Origin: Ursus arctos
Lineage: Eukaryota; Chordata; Mammalia; Carnivora; Ursidae
Direction of reading: 5' to 3'
Length of the DNA stretch: 64,000 bases
Assembly (NCBI RefSeq): GCF_023065955.2
Contig: NW_026623008.1
Span: 24,455,001 to 24,519,000, forward strand
The notes under the pieces are model-generated. The model did not search any database. It was not told the origin of the DNA and saw only the letters and a program-made list of their open reading frames with translations. Shown here one piece after another: positions 1 to 9,978 of the stretch; position 1 is the stretch's first letter; each line of letters starts with the position of its first letter. A program made the translations under genes and the position numbers.

Positions 1-1964
1 CTTGCCAAGACCTTAGAAGCTCTCGAAGGTGCTGCCTCAGAGAACTCTCGAAGGATTTTATGGGCGTGCCTCCTGGGTCCTGGCCATTCAACAGCCGAGC
101 TTCAAAGATACTAAGGGCACTGTCCTTCACTTCTGAAGAAGCCAACAGAGAGGAAAGCTTACCGTGGAGCATTCTGGGTATGGTTTTTGTCTCATGGAGT
201 GAACCCCAACAAGATGCATTGGAAGCCCACCATGATTTTGAGACAACTGTACTGGCATAACCACTGCTTGAACCGGAAGGGTCCGAGGTCATAGAAAATG
301 AAGAGCAGCAGAACAGGCTGAGAAACTAGTCTGCTGGAAGCTCAGGCTACGTTGCCTGGGAAGGGAAGGAGGACTCAGAGGGTGGATACAAGAAGGAAAG
401 ATAATCACTCCCAGGCTTGGAGTCATAATCAGGGAAATGCCAACATGTGCCCTGCCGGATTTCAGAACTGGGACGATGGGGGAGTCCTGTATGCCCCCGC
501 ACCATTCTCCCCTTTATGAACGGGCGTGCCTGCCGCGGTGATCCTGTACCTATCCCACCATAGCTTGGGTTCGTGTTGTCTCCAGTTCTCAGGTGTTCAG
601 ATCGGGAGGACCTGGGTTTGAGGAGCTCATCCACACCTGGACAGGAGTTTGCTGGAAAGGTCCTGGGCTTTGAATTACTGCTGCAATGGGATGAGATTTG
701 TGGGGTCTATGGTAGGTGAGTGTGTTCTGCTTGAGGGAGGAACATGAATCATGGGGCCAGCGACTGGTGAACTATGGTAACCAGGCCTCAAACAGCTCCA
801 AAGAAACCTGGCTTCCCTTTCATGCCCCCGTGGGCATGACCTGTGTGATTGTGTTAAAGTGACACCATGTAGTTTCTGAGTCTAGATCAAAAGGCCCACA
901 GTAACTTCCACCATGTTCTCCGGGGTCACCCCCGTGGGGAAAAGTGGCTGCCGTGTCCTAAGAACAGGCAAGCACGAGTGTCCTGAAGAGGCCCGTACGG
1001 AGAGGAACGGAGACCTCCCGTGGGCAGCATACCCTCCGTGAGAATCAGGGGCATGGGGCACCTTAGAACAGGATCCTACGGCCCCAGGGAAGCCTGCGCC
1101 CACACCTTCATCACAACCTCACAAGAGACCCTGTGGCAGAAACGGCCAGCCAAGCCACTCCCACATTCCTGAGCCACCGTAGCTGCGTGGTGGTAGCTGC
1201 GTGGTGAGAAATTCCGGGAACAAGGCAAGAGATGACTAAGGCGCTGGAGTGAGGGGCAGAGCCCGGGATGTGAGCCCAGTTCCGACAGACAAGTCTGCGC
1301 TCTCGACCACGGCTCCCAAGCGGGTCTCTGAGTAACAGGCTTGTGGCTGCCGTCCATTCCTCACATGGCCAGCAGCTGGGCACGACTGGCACAAACGACA
1401 GTCGAGAAGCTGGGGTCCCCCTGAAAGCATCTGTGAATAATGTGAGGCATGTCTTCCAAGGTTCCCTTCTAAATTCTAGCCCTGAGAACCACGTGTGCCC
1501 CCCAGCAGCGTCTGTGCGGTTCCCTACATCGTTCACGTCCAGGTCTGTGCGCCCCCGCTCCAGCCGCTCCCCGGGGTCACGTCTCCGACCGGCGAGGCCT
1601 GCCTGCCCACGGTCGCGCGGCTTACCTCCTCCTACACTGACGTGCTCCTCGACTGGTTTCCTACACTCCCACTTGACTCCTCTCGTCCACTGTCCCAGGA
1701 CAGACACAAGCTACCTGTCGCCCCTGCACGACCGCTCGCCATGCCAGGATATGCGGCGAATTAGAGCCGCAGGACAGCATTCACGGCCGTGTCCTGCAGC
1801 AGCACGCACGTCCTTCCAGGCAGGGATCGCACCGATTCATCTCTGCACGGCTGTTCCTGCGCCTGAGTCACTAACTGAGTCATTTCCTGGTGGTGGGAGG
1901 GGAGGGCCCCCCTGCCCCCACGGGTCACCATTCCAGTCCGACACGGGACTCCCATGGGCCTTAC
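1..1964 (-). other. PHC2: PHC2 intron 13, partial
   Basis: Intron downstream of exon 13. I looked here for the missing SAM exons and found none. No mobile element was recognised. A 14-bp direct duplication (GTAGCTGCGTGGTG twice) sits at about 1177-1204. The open frames in this GC-rich stretch have no family resemblance. Confidence 0.7.
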
Positions 1965-2241
1965 CTGGCAGGGAGCGGATGAATTCGTAGACATCTTCCA
2001 CATTCCACTTGGTGGGCTCGCTTGGCAGGAAGTGGTGTCCCATGCCCACCAGGTCCCGCATGTGCATGTCAGGGAGCTCCAGGTCCCGCTGGCCCTGTCG
2101 CCGGCGGGAGGTGGACGAGCTGGCTGAGATGGGCGACAAGGGCTCCTCGTAGCTTGAGTTATCCGAGCAACGGCTGGAGTCCTCCTGGCTATGCGTCAGC
2201 TGCAGCGCAGCCGTGACTGAGAGGGGCACGGCGCCTGTTGG
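1965..2241 (-). CDS. PHC2: PHC2 coding exon 13 (linker and N-terminal SAM)
   Basis: A 277-bp exon, residues 712-804, encoding PTGAVPLSVTAALQLTHSQE, an acidic/Ser-rich stretch with SSYEEPLSPISASSSTSRRR, then LELPDMHMRDLVGMGHHFLP and the start of the SAM domain, SEPTKWNVEDVYEFIRSLP. Acceptor CTGCTCGCAG|CCA at 2242, donor CTGCCAG|GTAAGGCC at 1964, ending with one base of a Gly codon. The linker before the SAM domain restrains SAM polymerisation in this family. The rest of the SAM domain, with the end-helix surface, must be encoded left of the window; I found no match to it between 1 and 1964. Confidence 0.96.
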
Positions 2242-3189
2242 CTGCGAGCAGAGAGAAACCGCCGGCTTCAGGACGCGGGACGACACCGACTCTAGGCCTC
2301 AGCGGAGCGGCGGGCGAAGGCAGGTAGCCTCCCCCGCCTACCTGTCTACGACTACATGCCTCTGAACCCTTAGATCAACAAGCGGCTCTGGGCTGTCCCC
2401 CCGCTGGCCCGGCGAACAGGGAGTCCCTCCCGGTACCGGCGCGTGCACCGCACTGATCGGATTCTACCCACGTCTATCGTCTCTTCTAGATGCGGGGTTC
2501 TAAACCAGGCCTCTGGAGGCTGCGGGGGTGGCCTATGAAACAGCACGTAGAATTTCCCGTGCGTGTGCACGCTGGGTCTCGGCCTTCGTCAGATTCTTAA
2601 CGAGGCTTACGACCCAAGGGACGACAAGCGGCACAAACTATCAGGCTCTGAAACGTCCCACGAGGCCGGGGGCCCTTGAGGTGCAACTTAGAGCCTCAGC
2701 AGCTGACGGCGCTGTGGGCACCCGAGCGTCTGTAACGAACAGCGTGTCCCTGGGAGAGGCTGCAAGAACTCGGGGCTCTGCATTCGAGGCGGCAGCGAGG
2801 AGTAGGGGGAAGGGCGTGGGCTGCCTCCTCACCTGGCCCTCCGCCTAAGACACAAGGTAAAGGGGACAGTTTGTCTCTTCATGGGGCCGGGCAGGGCAGA
2901 CCCCATTTCCAAGGCCCCCGAAGGATGCAGGCAAACTGGAAGGGAAGGGGCGAGGAAGGGCCAGGGTCCCTGACGCAGGAAATCACCTCACACGGGTCCG
3001 TGGGTCTAAATGCAGGGGCCTATGACGGGGCCTGGGAAGGGCTTGCTCTGGCGGCTTGTGAGAAATGAGAACGCGACGAGCAGACTTAAGTCAGCCGCAG
3101 AAAAGGAGTGGGGGTGTCCCGGGTCTGTGAGGAAGGGAAGCTGGTGGGGACTTCTGACAACGGAGCTTCGGGCTCTGCCGGCCTCTCAC
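2242..3189 (-). other. PHC2: PHC2 intron 12
   Basis: A 948-bp intron between exons 12 and 13. No repeat or further gene recognised. Confidence 0.8.
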
Positions 3190-3331
3190 CTGCTTCTTGG
3201 TATCCTTTGTAAGTGTCGGCAGACTGGCTTTGCTGGCCCGACGGCGGTTGTGGGTCGTGGCTCCTGTCTTCTGCAGCTTGCTCCGGTCCGAGTGGAAGAG
3301 CCCCACTCGTTTGGTGCACCCCACGTTGTAC
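3190..3331 (-). CDS. PHC2: PHC2 coding exon 12 (residues 664-711)
   Basis: A 142-bp exon completing Arg664 and encoding YNVGCTKRVGLFHSDRSKLQ and a basic HNRRRASKASLPTLTKDTKK segment ending in Gln. Acceptor ACTCTGGCAG|G at 3332, donor AAGCAG|GTGAGAGG at 3189, ends phase 0. It is the tail of the FCS region plus the start of the linker to the SAM domain, rich in Arg/Lys/Ser. It lies just left of the intron invaded by Tigger1. Confidence 0.95.
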
Positions 3332-3444
3332 CTGCCAGAGTTAGCGAAACAGGGAAGTCAGACAGCCACGGGCGTGTGGGCCCCCCGCAGCACGGGAGCA
3401 GCCAGGCTCTCCCGCAGTATTTCAGTCCGTCCACGTGCCCCGCT

Positions 3445-3600
3445 CCTAAGTCCACCACTTACTACTAGCGGGGTGACTTCAAGCCACTTGACCTCTGCGC
3501 CTCAGTTTCCTCATCTGGAGCCGGGGATGAGAGGACTCCCTTTCTAAACTTGCTCTGACAACTGGACGAGCTAATGTGTGTACAGTGCTTGACACAACGA
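3445..3600 (+). repeat. MIR SINE
   Basis: CACTTGACCTCTGCGCCTCAGTTTCCTCATCTGGAG-type core, then GTGTACAGTGCTTGACAC. Confidence 0.7.
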
Positions 3601-3809
3601 CCTGGATCATGGAACTCACGGCTGACATGTCCTGCACTAAGTATCACCTGTGCCAGGAAACTGTCCTGCTGGAAAATACAGGTACACCTCCGAGCTACTG
3701 CGGGTTCAGGTCCAGGTCGGACTGGCAGGAAAGTGAGTCAGATGACTGTGTTTCCTGGTACATATAAAAGTGAAGTTCACACTATACCGGAATTTATTAA
3801 TACGACGAT

Positions 3810-4012
3810 GGGGGCGTCTGGTTGGCGAGGCTCTGACTCTCGGTTTCAGCTCAGGGCATGATCTCAGGGTCATGGGACCGAGCTCGTATCAGGTGCCACA
3901 CTCAGTAGGGAGTCTGCTTCTCCTCCCCCGCCCCTCCCCCCAGCTGTGTGCACACCCACCACACGTGGGCTCTCTCTCTCTCAAATAAATAAATACATCT
4001 TTTTAAAAAAAT
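3810..4012 (+). mobile_element. Can-SINE inside Tigger1
   Basis: tRNA-derived head starting GGGGGCGTCTGGTTGGCGAG, body with GATCTCAGGGTCATGGGA, CT-rich run, and an AATAAATAAA plus A-run tail at about 3982-4012. Diverged from the younger copies. Confidence 0.85.
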
Positions 4013-4203
4013 TGTAAGGGAAAAAAGATGATGAACAAGTTAGCCGAATCGATCGATGGACTCTCTTCCTTTCAGGAATGATTTCTCTGTAGCGTGTGAT
4101 GCTGTTCGAGAGCGTTTCACCCACAGGAGAACTTCTTTCAAAACTGGAGTCAATCCTCTCAAACTCTGCCGCTGCTTTATCAACTCAGTTTATTTGATAC
4201 TCT

Positions 4204-4556
4204 ATTTTTTTTTACTTTAAAATGTTCTCAACTTTATTGAAATCATCAATATCCCAGACACATTTACCATTTTTACAAATCGATTTAATGCTATCAACAG
4301 GTGATGTTCAATGTAATCCTTGCCTTCACGCCACTGTCGTGCGCCTGCGTTCCAGGCCACGGAATCAGAGGGCCCACACCACGTGGACGGCGACCACAAC
4401 AACAGCAGCATGAAAACAGCTGTCCCTGCTGGACATCCCAAAGGCGGCTTCACACACGTAAGATTTAGTCGTGAAATATAACCCAACAGGTACAGTGATC
4501 ATTAAAGATGCAAAGAACAGGAGTGTACAAATTAGTTCAACGGCTGGAACATCCGC
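4204..4556 (-). pseudogene. VMA21P: VMA21 processed pseudogene, 5'-truncated, inside Tigger1
   Basis: Reading the minus strand from about 4530 gives LLFFASLMITVPVGLYFTTK, SYVCEAAFGMSSRDSCFHAA, VHVVWAL, then, after a one-base frameshift near 4368, VAWNAGARQWREGK. This is the C-terminal two thirds of VMA21, the ER chaperone for V-ATPase V0 assembly (about 101 residues in human; two membrane helices). It has no introns, is followed by a 3' UTR-like stretch with AATAAA at 4238-4233, and ends in a poly(A) tract (T-run at 4205-4213): the marks of an L1-mediated retrocopy. The N-terminus is missing and the normal stop is lost. It interrupts Tigger1 consensus sequence, so it inserted after the transposon. 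Function is not expected. Confidence 0.88.
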
Positions 4557-4561
4557 TATTC

Positions 4562-5800
4562 CTAATTCCTTGGTGTCATTCCAACCATCTTCGCGGCATC
4601 TTCGCCAGGAGGTGACGACTCCTTAAGAAACCACATCGAGAAACCCCAGTTTCTGCTCGTCCCTAAGAAGCGACGCCTCACCTGTTCAGCCTTTATCATG
4701 AGATTGCAGCGGTTCAGTCCCATCCTCAGGCTCCACTGCGAACGCCAGCCCTCTGGCTGTTTCCACCACATCTGCGGCTACTTCTCCCCCCGAAGTCTCG
4801 AACCCCTCAGTCATCCAGGAGGGTGGGAATCAACTTCTTCTAAACTCCTATTAATGCTGATATTTTGAGCACTTTCCCTGAATCCTGAATGTTCCGAATG
4901 GCATCTAGAATGGTGAATCCTTTCTAGAAGGTTTTTAATGGACTCTGCCCAGATCCACCAGTGGAATCTGTATCTATGGCAACTAGAACCTTACAAAATC
5001 CATTTTTAAAAAAAAAAGACTTGAAAGTTGAAATTACTCCTTGCTCCATGGGCTGCATAACGGACGATGTGTTACAGGCATGAGAACAGCGTGACTCGCT
5101 GCACATCTCCATCAGAGCTCAGGGCTGACCAGGTGCGCTGTCAGGGAGCAGTAACACTGTGAAAGAAATCTTTTTTTCCTGAGCAGTAGGTCTCAATACG
5201 GGACTTAAAATTTTTACTAAACCATGTCGTAAACAGATGGGCTGTGGTCCAGGCTTTGTTGTTCCGCTGCCAGAGCACAGGCAGAGTAGACTGAGCACAA
5301 TTCTTAAGGGCCCTAGGATGTTCGGAATGGTAGACGGGCACTGGCTTCAACTTCATCACCAGCTGCATTAGCCCCTAACAAGAGAGCCAGCCTGTCCTCT
5401 GAAGCCGGGCACGGACTTCTCCTCTCCAGCTATGAAAGCCCCGGATGGCATCTTCTTCCAGTAGAAAGCTGTTTGGTCTGCACTGAAAACCTGCTGCTTG
5501 GCGCAGCCGCCTTCATCACTGACCTGAGCCAGGTCTTCTGGAGAACTTGCTGCAGCTTCTCCATCAGCACCTGCTGCCTCCCCTTGCACTTTTATTTTAT
5601 AGAGACGGCTTCTTTCCTTAAACCCCATGAACCAACCTCTGCCAGCTTCAGACTCCTCTTCTGCAGCTTCCCCCCCTCTCTCAGCCTTCACAGAATTGAA
5701 GAGAGTTAGGCCTTGCTCTGGGTTGGGCTTTGGCTCCAGGGAAAGTTGGGTGGGGTTGGATCGCCTATCCAGACCAGACTCTCTCCACATCGACAAGGAG
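4562..5800 (-). pseudogene. Tigger1 transposase remnant
   Basis: Minus-strand frame fragments resemble the pogo/Tigger transposase (CENPB-like DNA-binding plus DDE domains). The 5368-5796 fragment has [20 protein letters not shown] and [13 protein letters not shown] (normally DET at the first catalytic Asp; here DQT). The 5141-5368 fragment has YHSEHPRALKNCAQSTLPVL. The 4924-5112 fragment has QPMEQGVISTFKSFF. The pieces lie in different frames with stops between them, so no protein can be made. It cannot mobilise itself. Confidence 0.88.
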
Positions 5801-6599
5801 GCCGTTTTGCTTTCTTACCACTCATGTGTTTGCTGGAATAGCGCTTTTCATTTCCTTCAAGAACTTTCCTTTGCATTCACAGTTTGGCTGTTTGGTGCAA
5901 GAGGCCTAGCTCTCCGGCTGTCTCAGCTTTCAACGAGTGTTCCTCACGAAGTGTAATCATTTCCAGCTTTTGATTTAAACTGACAGACGCACCACACTTC
6001 TTTCACTTGAACACTCAGAGGTCCCTGTAGGGTTATTCATGGGCCTAATTTCAATATTGTTGTGTCTCCGGGAATAGGGAGGCCCGAGGAGAGGGAGAGA
6101 GATGGGGGAAGAGTCCGTCGGTGAAGCGGTCAGAACACAGACATTTACAGATTAAGTTCACCGTCTTACGTGGGTGCAGCTCGTGGCACCCCAAGATAAT
6201 TATTATAGTAACATCAAAGACCATTGATCACAGATCACCATAATATAGTAATAATGAAAAAGTCTGAAATGTTACGAGAATTACCAAAACGTGGCACAGA
6301 GACAGAAAATAAGCAAACGCTGTTGGAGAAGTGACGCCAACAGACTTGCCTAACCCGTTCCATCTGTAAAAAAATGCACTATCTGCGAAGCACAGTAAAA
6401 CGAGGTCCGCCTGTAGCCTGGCCAAGCTTCTGAGGCACCCTGATGGCCTCCAGCACGGGGCTGAGGACAGCCTTACTCCAGCCGGCACGCAGAGCACTTC
6501 CGCGGAGGGGTCTAGAGATTTCTACTCTTTTGAGGGCCCAGGGCTTCAGCGTTAACGCCTCTTCCACTGCGGTACGAAGACCACGCAGGGCTCTAGGGT

Positions 6600-6775
6600 C
6601 AGATGAGTCTAACTCCCTGACTCGACACTGGGCACAGTTACTCACCCTCTGTGCCTCAGTTTCCTGGTGTGTGAGGGGCCAGCGGTCATCCCTGCCTCGC
6701 GGTTACTCTGAAGACGAGATGACACGTGTGCACCGACTGCCTAGTGCGGTGCCTGGCACGGGGCAGGCGCTCAGC
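6600..6775 (+). repeat. MIR SINE
   Basis: Core CTCTGTGCCTCAGTTTCCTG, then GTGCGGTGCCTGGCACGGGG and GGCGCTCAGCAC. Confidence 0.75.
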
Positions 6776-7166
6776 ACACGACGCCGCGCCCGCCCAGGGT
6801 GAAAGCTCACACACAGAACATCTCTCACTAGTGCAGGGTCTCTGGGCAAAGCTTCTGGTGCAGGGCTTACCCTAAGGGGACAGCAGCCGCCAAGGGCAGT
6901 CTGGGTTCAGTGGGGCCCAGGAGGGCAGCCAAGCTAAAGCACTGCTTCTCTTCCCTGGACCCGGGGCTGCTCACTCGAGTTCTGGGCTCCAGTACCCGGC
7001 GGATTAGTGACACGGCGCTGCTTTCAGGCAGGCGGAAGAAACTGGCCCGCAGCTAAGCTACACCCAGGGGCTCCAGGATGGACTACCACTGAAGGGGGGT
7101 AGGACCTGGGGTGCGATCCTGCGGAGAGGGAGGGGCTGGCCCAGCCGTGGGGCTGAGGGCACTCAC

Positions 7167-7281
7167 CTCTTTGCACACGCCATGGAACAGAAGCGCTTGG
7201 AACGCTTGAACTTGTAGGCAAAGTCCACCCGGCCACAGAGCTCACACTTGAGTTTGAGGGGAGTACCCTCCTCTTTGGATT
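7167..7281 (-). CDS. PHC2: PHC2 coding exon 11 (FCS zinc finger, residues 626-664)
   Basis: Encodes ESKEEGTPLKLKCELCGRVD, FAYKFKRSKRFCSMACAKR. This is the FCS-type zinc finger of Polyhomeotic proteins, with four zinc-ligand cysteines visible at about residues 638, 641, 657 and 661 (CxxC...FCSxxC) and a basic KFKRSKR stretch between them. The finger binds RNA/nucleic acid sequence-independently in this family. Acceptor ACTTTCCAG|AA at 7282, donor AAGAG|GTGAGTG at 7166; enters and leaves mid-codon (two bases of Arg664 at the end). All metal ligands are intact. Confidence 0.96.
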
Positions 7282-8128
7282 CTGGAAAGTGTGGAAATTG
7301 GGGTAAGTGTAAAGAGGAGCAACTCCCACAAGACCCTGGACAGCCCCCCACGAGGCCTGCCTTCTCTGCTCACGTCCCCGTAACTGTGACACGCCGTGGT
7401 GGACGAGCTTGGAAAATGCCCAACTGCTTTCGCCACTGGTTTGGAAAGGGCTGTTTCCCCCACCCTGGAAAGTACCCAGGGGTGTTTGGTGATGACCCTT
7501 GGACACCTGACAGGTTTTTTCCCCAAGCGCTCTGAGCCTGAGGCAAACACGGGTGGTAAAGAATCAGGACCCCTCTTTACGACCCATACGCTGGGTGCTC
7601 TCATAACTGATCTGGAATTGTCCTACCCTACCTGACCTGACCAGTTCCCTGGGGACCTGGATCCCAGAACCCAGGAGCTCTGTAGCCTCCATGGCCCCCA
7701 CCTGGTCAGTGGCTCGGGCTGTAAGTGTGGTCCTTGCCGGCCACTGGGCTGCCTGAGAGCCAGCCGCTGAGGCGGCGAGAGGAGGACACCCTTGCCTGTG
7801 CCACTCCCACCCCTTGCCAATGATTCCCGTGGGAAGAGCAACGCTTGGGATCCCGTGGCTGGCTGGGGTGGGGCTGCGGGAGAGGCAGGGGACAAATAGC
7901 TCCCCACGGGCAGCGACTTTCCCCTCTTCCCTATTTTCTAGGGACAGGGGCTGAGAAGGGACCGGGAGAAATGTTTAATGGGCTGACATGTTACATACTC
8001 CCTGGGCAGAGTTCCTCCACGGATACCCAGAGAGCAAGTGTGTACGGCCGGCCTTTGCGGCCCTATCTCCTTCCTGGCCGCATGGGCCGAATCAGGAGGC
8101 CTTAGCGCTCGGGGTGGGAGACGCCTAC
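7282..8128 (-). other. PHC2: PHC2 intron 10
   Basis: An 847-bp intron without recognisable repeats; ordinary intronic sequence. Confidence 0.8.
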
Positions 8129-8258
8129 CTTGCAGATAGGGCTCCTCCATCTCAGAGTCGGTGGTGGTGGTATGATCCTGCTGTGGAAGTTTCTCAGGCA
8201 AGAACCCCTGTGCATACTTCTTCTTGAGATTCCCCACCAGCAGGGACGAGCGTCCCAC
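8129..8258 (-). CDS. PHC2: PHC2 coding exon 10 (residues 583-626)
   Basis: A 130-bp exon encoding VGRSSLLVGNLKKKYAQGFL, PEKLPQQDHTTTTDSEMEE and PYLQ plus one base. Acceptor TCCTCTAG|GTG at 8259, donor CTGCAAG|GTAGGC at 8128. It bridges HD1 and the FCS finger and contains a basic KKKY patch. Its acceptor coincides with the 3' end of the miR-3605 3p arm, so primary-miRNA cropping and splicing compete for or share this site. Confidence 0.95.
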
Positions 8259-8345
8259 CTAGAGGACAAGGTGACACGGAGGCCATGAGGGTTAGGTGGG
8301 AGAGGCTTCCTTGCGCTCCAGCCTCATCAAAATTACACATATAAC
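8247..8345 (-). ncRNA. MIR3605: miR-3605 precursor orthologue, ending at a splice acceptor
   Basis: Minus-strand sequence just upstream of exon 10 matches the human mir-3605 precursor as I remember it from miRBase, which is hosted in PHC2. The 5p arm (about 8326-8304) keeps GCAAGGAAGCC; the 3p arm (8282-8259) keeps CCTCCGTGT and TGTCCTCTAG. Loop-proximal GGAAGCC can pair with GGCCTCC. The 3p arm ends exactly at the AG of the exon-10 acceptor (8259), so the hairpin occupies the 3' end of a 1.7-kb intron, the geometry of a 5'-tailed mirtron; the database precursor runs a few bases into the exon. Differences from human lie mainly in the 5p middle (GCTGGAGC for GATGGATA) and near the loop. Identity rests on recall, not a search. 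Confidence 0.85.
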
Positions 8346-9978
8346 ACAGCTAGCCACAGACGCCAGCCTCTACGCCATCATCCGAGTGTCTTGCTCAAGG
8401 CCCTATTTTGCTGCGTAGCTCATGAGGCAAGATGCCAACTGTCACCAAAGTGCAGCAATGGCTTCAATCCAGGGCCAATGGACGGCTTAGGAAGTTAGGA
8501 AAATACCTACTCTTCCAAGTGACTAAGGGGCAGAGATGGAGGCAGAAACCAGGTTTCCCACACCACCAGAAGAACCACCATCAGGACCCGGGGCTCACAT
8601 GTCACCAGCAGGAATACAGCTTAGGCCACGTACGTGAGTACACGGGGGAGACAGGAGACTGAGCAGCCATATTTTGGTTTCCTCCTGCCCTCCACCGTAT
8701 CGCTGCTCTACCCAAGCCAGAGGGTCAGGCAACCGTGGAGGCGCGTAGGAACATGGACTCTGGGCCACAGAGCAAATGCCCTCCGTGGTTGCCAGGATCC
8801 CAGACTGGCTTATTCGCTCTTCCGGTCCTTCCTTTGTTGCCTCTGTTCAGGCGGCCTGGTGGCTAGATCTCTAGGGTGATGCTGGGGCGGTTACTCAGTC
8901 TGTATCCACCCTGGGAGATCGGCTGGCTTCCGTTTAACCAGGAGGCCAGGCCAAAGATCTAGTCTAATGAGGGAGGGGACGTGGCAGGGCGGGAGCACCT
9001 GAGAGCCACGGTGCCCCGGGGCTATTTCTCTGCCATGGGCCGTGAACCACCTTCAGAGGGAAAGGGGACCAGAGTCTATTTGTCGTCTGGCATTTTAGAA
9101 GGGCAGTTCACTCAGCTCCGTTCATCAAGCTCCGAGTCTTCCGCTGACTATTCAAACCACTCATGGACCCAAAGAATGTGCAAGAGGCAGATGGCATCCC
9201 ACGAAGATGGTGTTCTCTAACAGTCTGTAAATTTCGTCCCCGGAGAGGCCGGCGCGCCCCCGCTCTGGGCTTCTCACCCACAGAGCAGCGCCCCCTGTCC
9301 TCACCAACTCACACTGCATGGAATCAGCTCGGGGTGTTTTGTTCTAGTAAGCCATTTTCTTGATTCTTTTATATCTCCCTTTGGTCTTATGCTTTCCCTG
9401 CAGACATTTGATTGTGCCCTTTTTAAAGAGCCCCTCACTCTCATTCACTCTTTTCTAGGCTCTGACCCCAGAAAAGCAGCTCAGGCTACAACCCTGTTCT
9501 CTTAGCTTCATTTCAGACACATCTTGAAAATTCGATTCTATACACTTTCCTTTTCTTCTCTAACTGGTTCAAGTTTTGCCACTCAGAGGTGCTGGCATTC
9601 AAAACTGAACAAGGTCTCATTTCCCCAAACCCACCATCTTGCCTCCGAACACCCCAATGTGAACTCCCTTCTAACTAAGGGGGGGGGGTGTCACACAACA
9701 CCAGGCAGGGACACAGCTGAGTCTGTGTGTGGACCCTTCTAACCAAGGGGCCTTGCCAATTATTCCTAACCACTGATCCTTTCTGGACCGTAGGAAGACA
9801 CTCAATCCTAGAAAGAAAATGGCTCTGATATTCTCTTGGGGGAAAATCAGCAAGGAAAGAGCAAACTGTTTACATTTTTGGAAATTTTACATGGAAATGT
9901 AAAAATATTCTAATACACATCCAAAATATACTTAAAAAAAAAAACAAAAAAAAAGAGGGGAAAAGAAGTAGTCCGTAC
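8259..9978 (-). other. PHC2: PHC2 intron 9 (hosts miR-3605)
   Basis: A 1720-bp intron. Its 3' end is the miR-3605 hairpin. Its 5' end is U-rich in the transcript (plus-strand A-runs at about 9932-9960). The middle shows no recognised element. Confidence 0.8.

Larger units (their letters stand above)
3679..6413 (-). mobile_element. Tigger1 DNA transposon, near full length, with nested inserts
   Basis: A TcMar-Tigger (pogo-like) element. It is flanked by TA target duplications (3677-3678 and 6414-6415) and has matching inverted ends: CAGGTACACCTCCG at the left, and the complement of CAGGCGGACCTCG at the right. Internal wording matches Tigger1 as I remember it (for example the complement of the CAATATTTCAAACTTTTTCA region at about 6250-6275). 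The span is 2735 bp; subtracting a Can-SINE (~200 bp) and a VMA21 pseudogene (~350 bp) leaves about 2.2 kb, close to the ~2.4-kb consensus. It lies in PHC2 intron 11 with its transposase strand matching the gene. Confidence 0.93.
3332..7166 (-). other. PHC2: PHC2 intron 11, mostly Tigger1
   Basis: A 3.8-kb intron. It holds a MIR (3445-3600), the Tigger1 element with its nested inserts (3679-6413) and a second MIR (6600-6775). The remaining 6776-7166 shows nothing recognised. Confidence 0.8.

Noticed and set aside
1..1964. Search for the missing PHC2 C-terminal SAM exon(s)
   Set aside because: No minus-strand stretch here encodes the rest of the SAM domain; the gene continues beyond the window.
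5368..5796. A 142-codon minus frame in intron 11 that looks like a real gene
   Set aside because: It is the transposase of Tigger1, broken elsewhere by frameshifts and stops.
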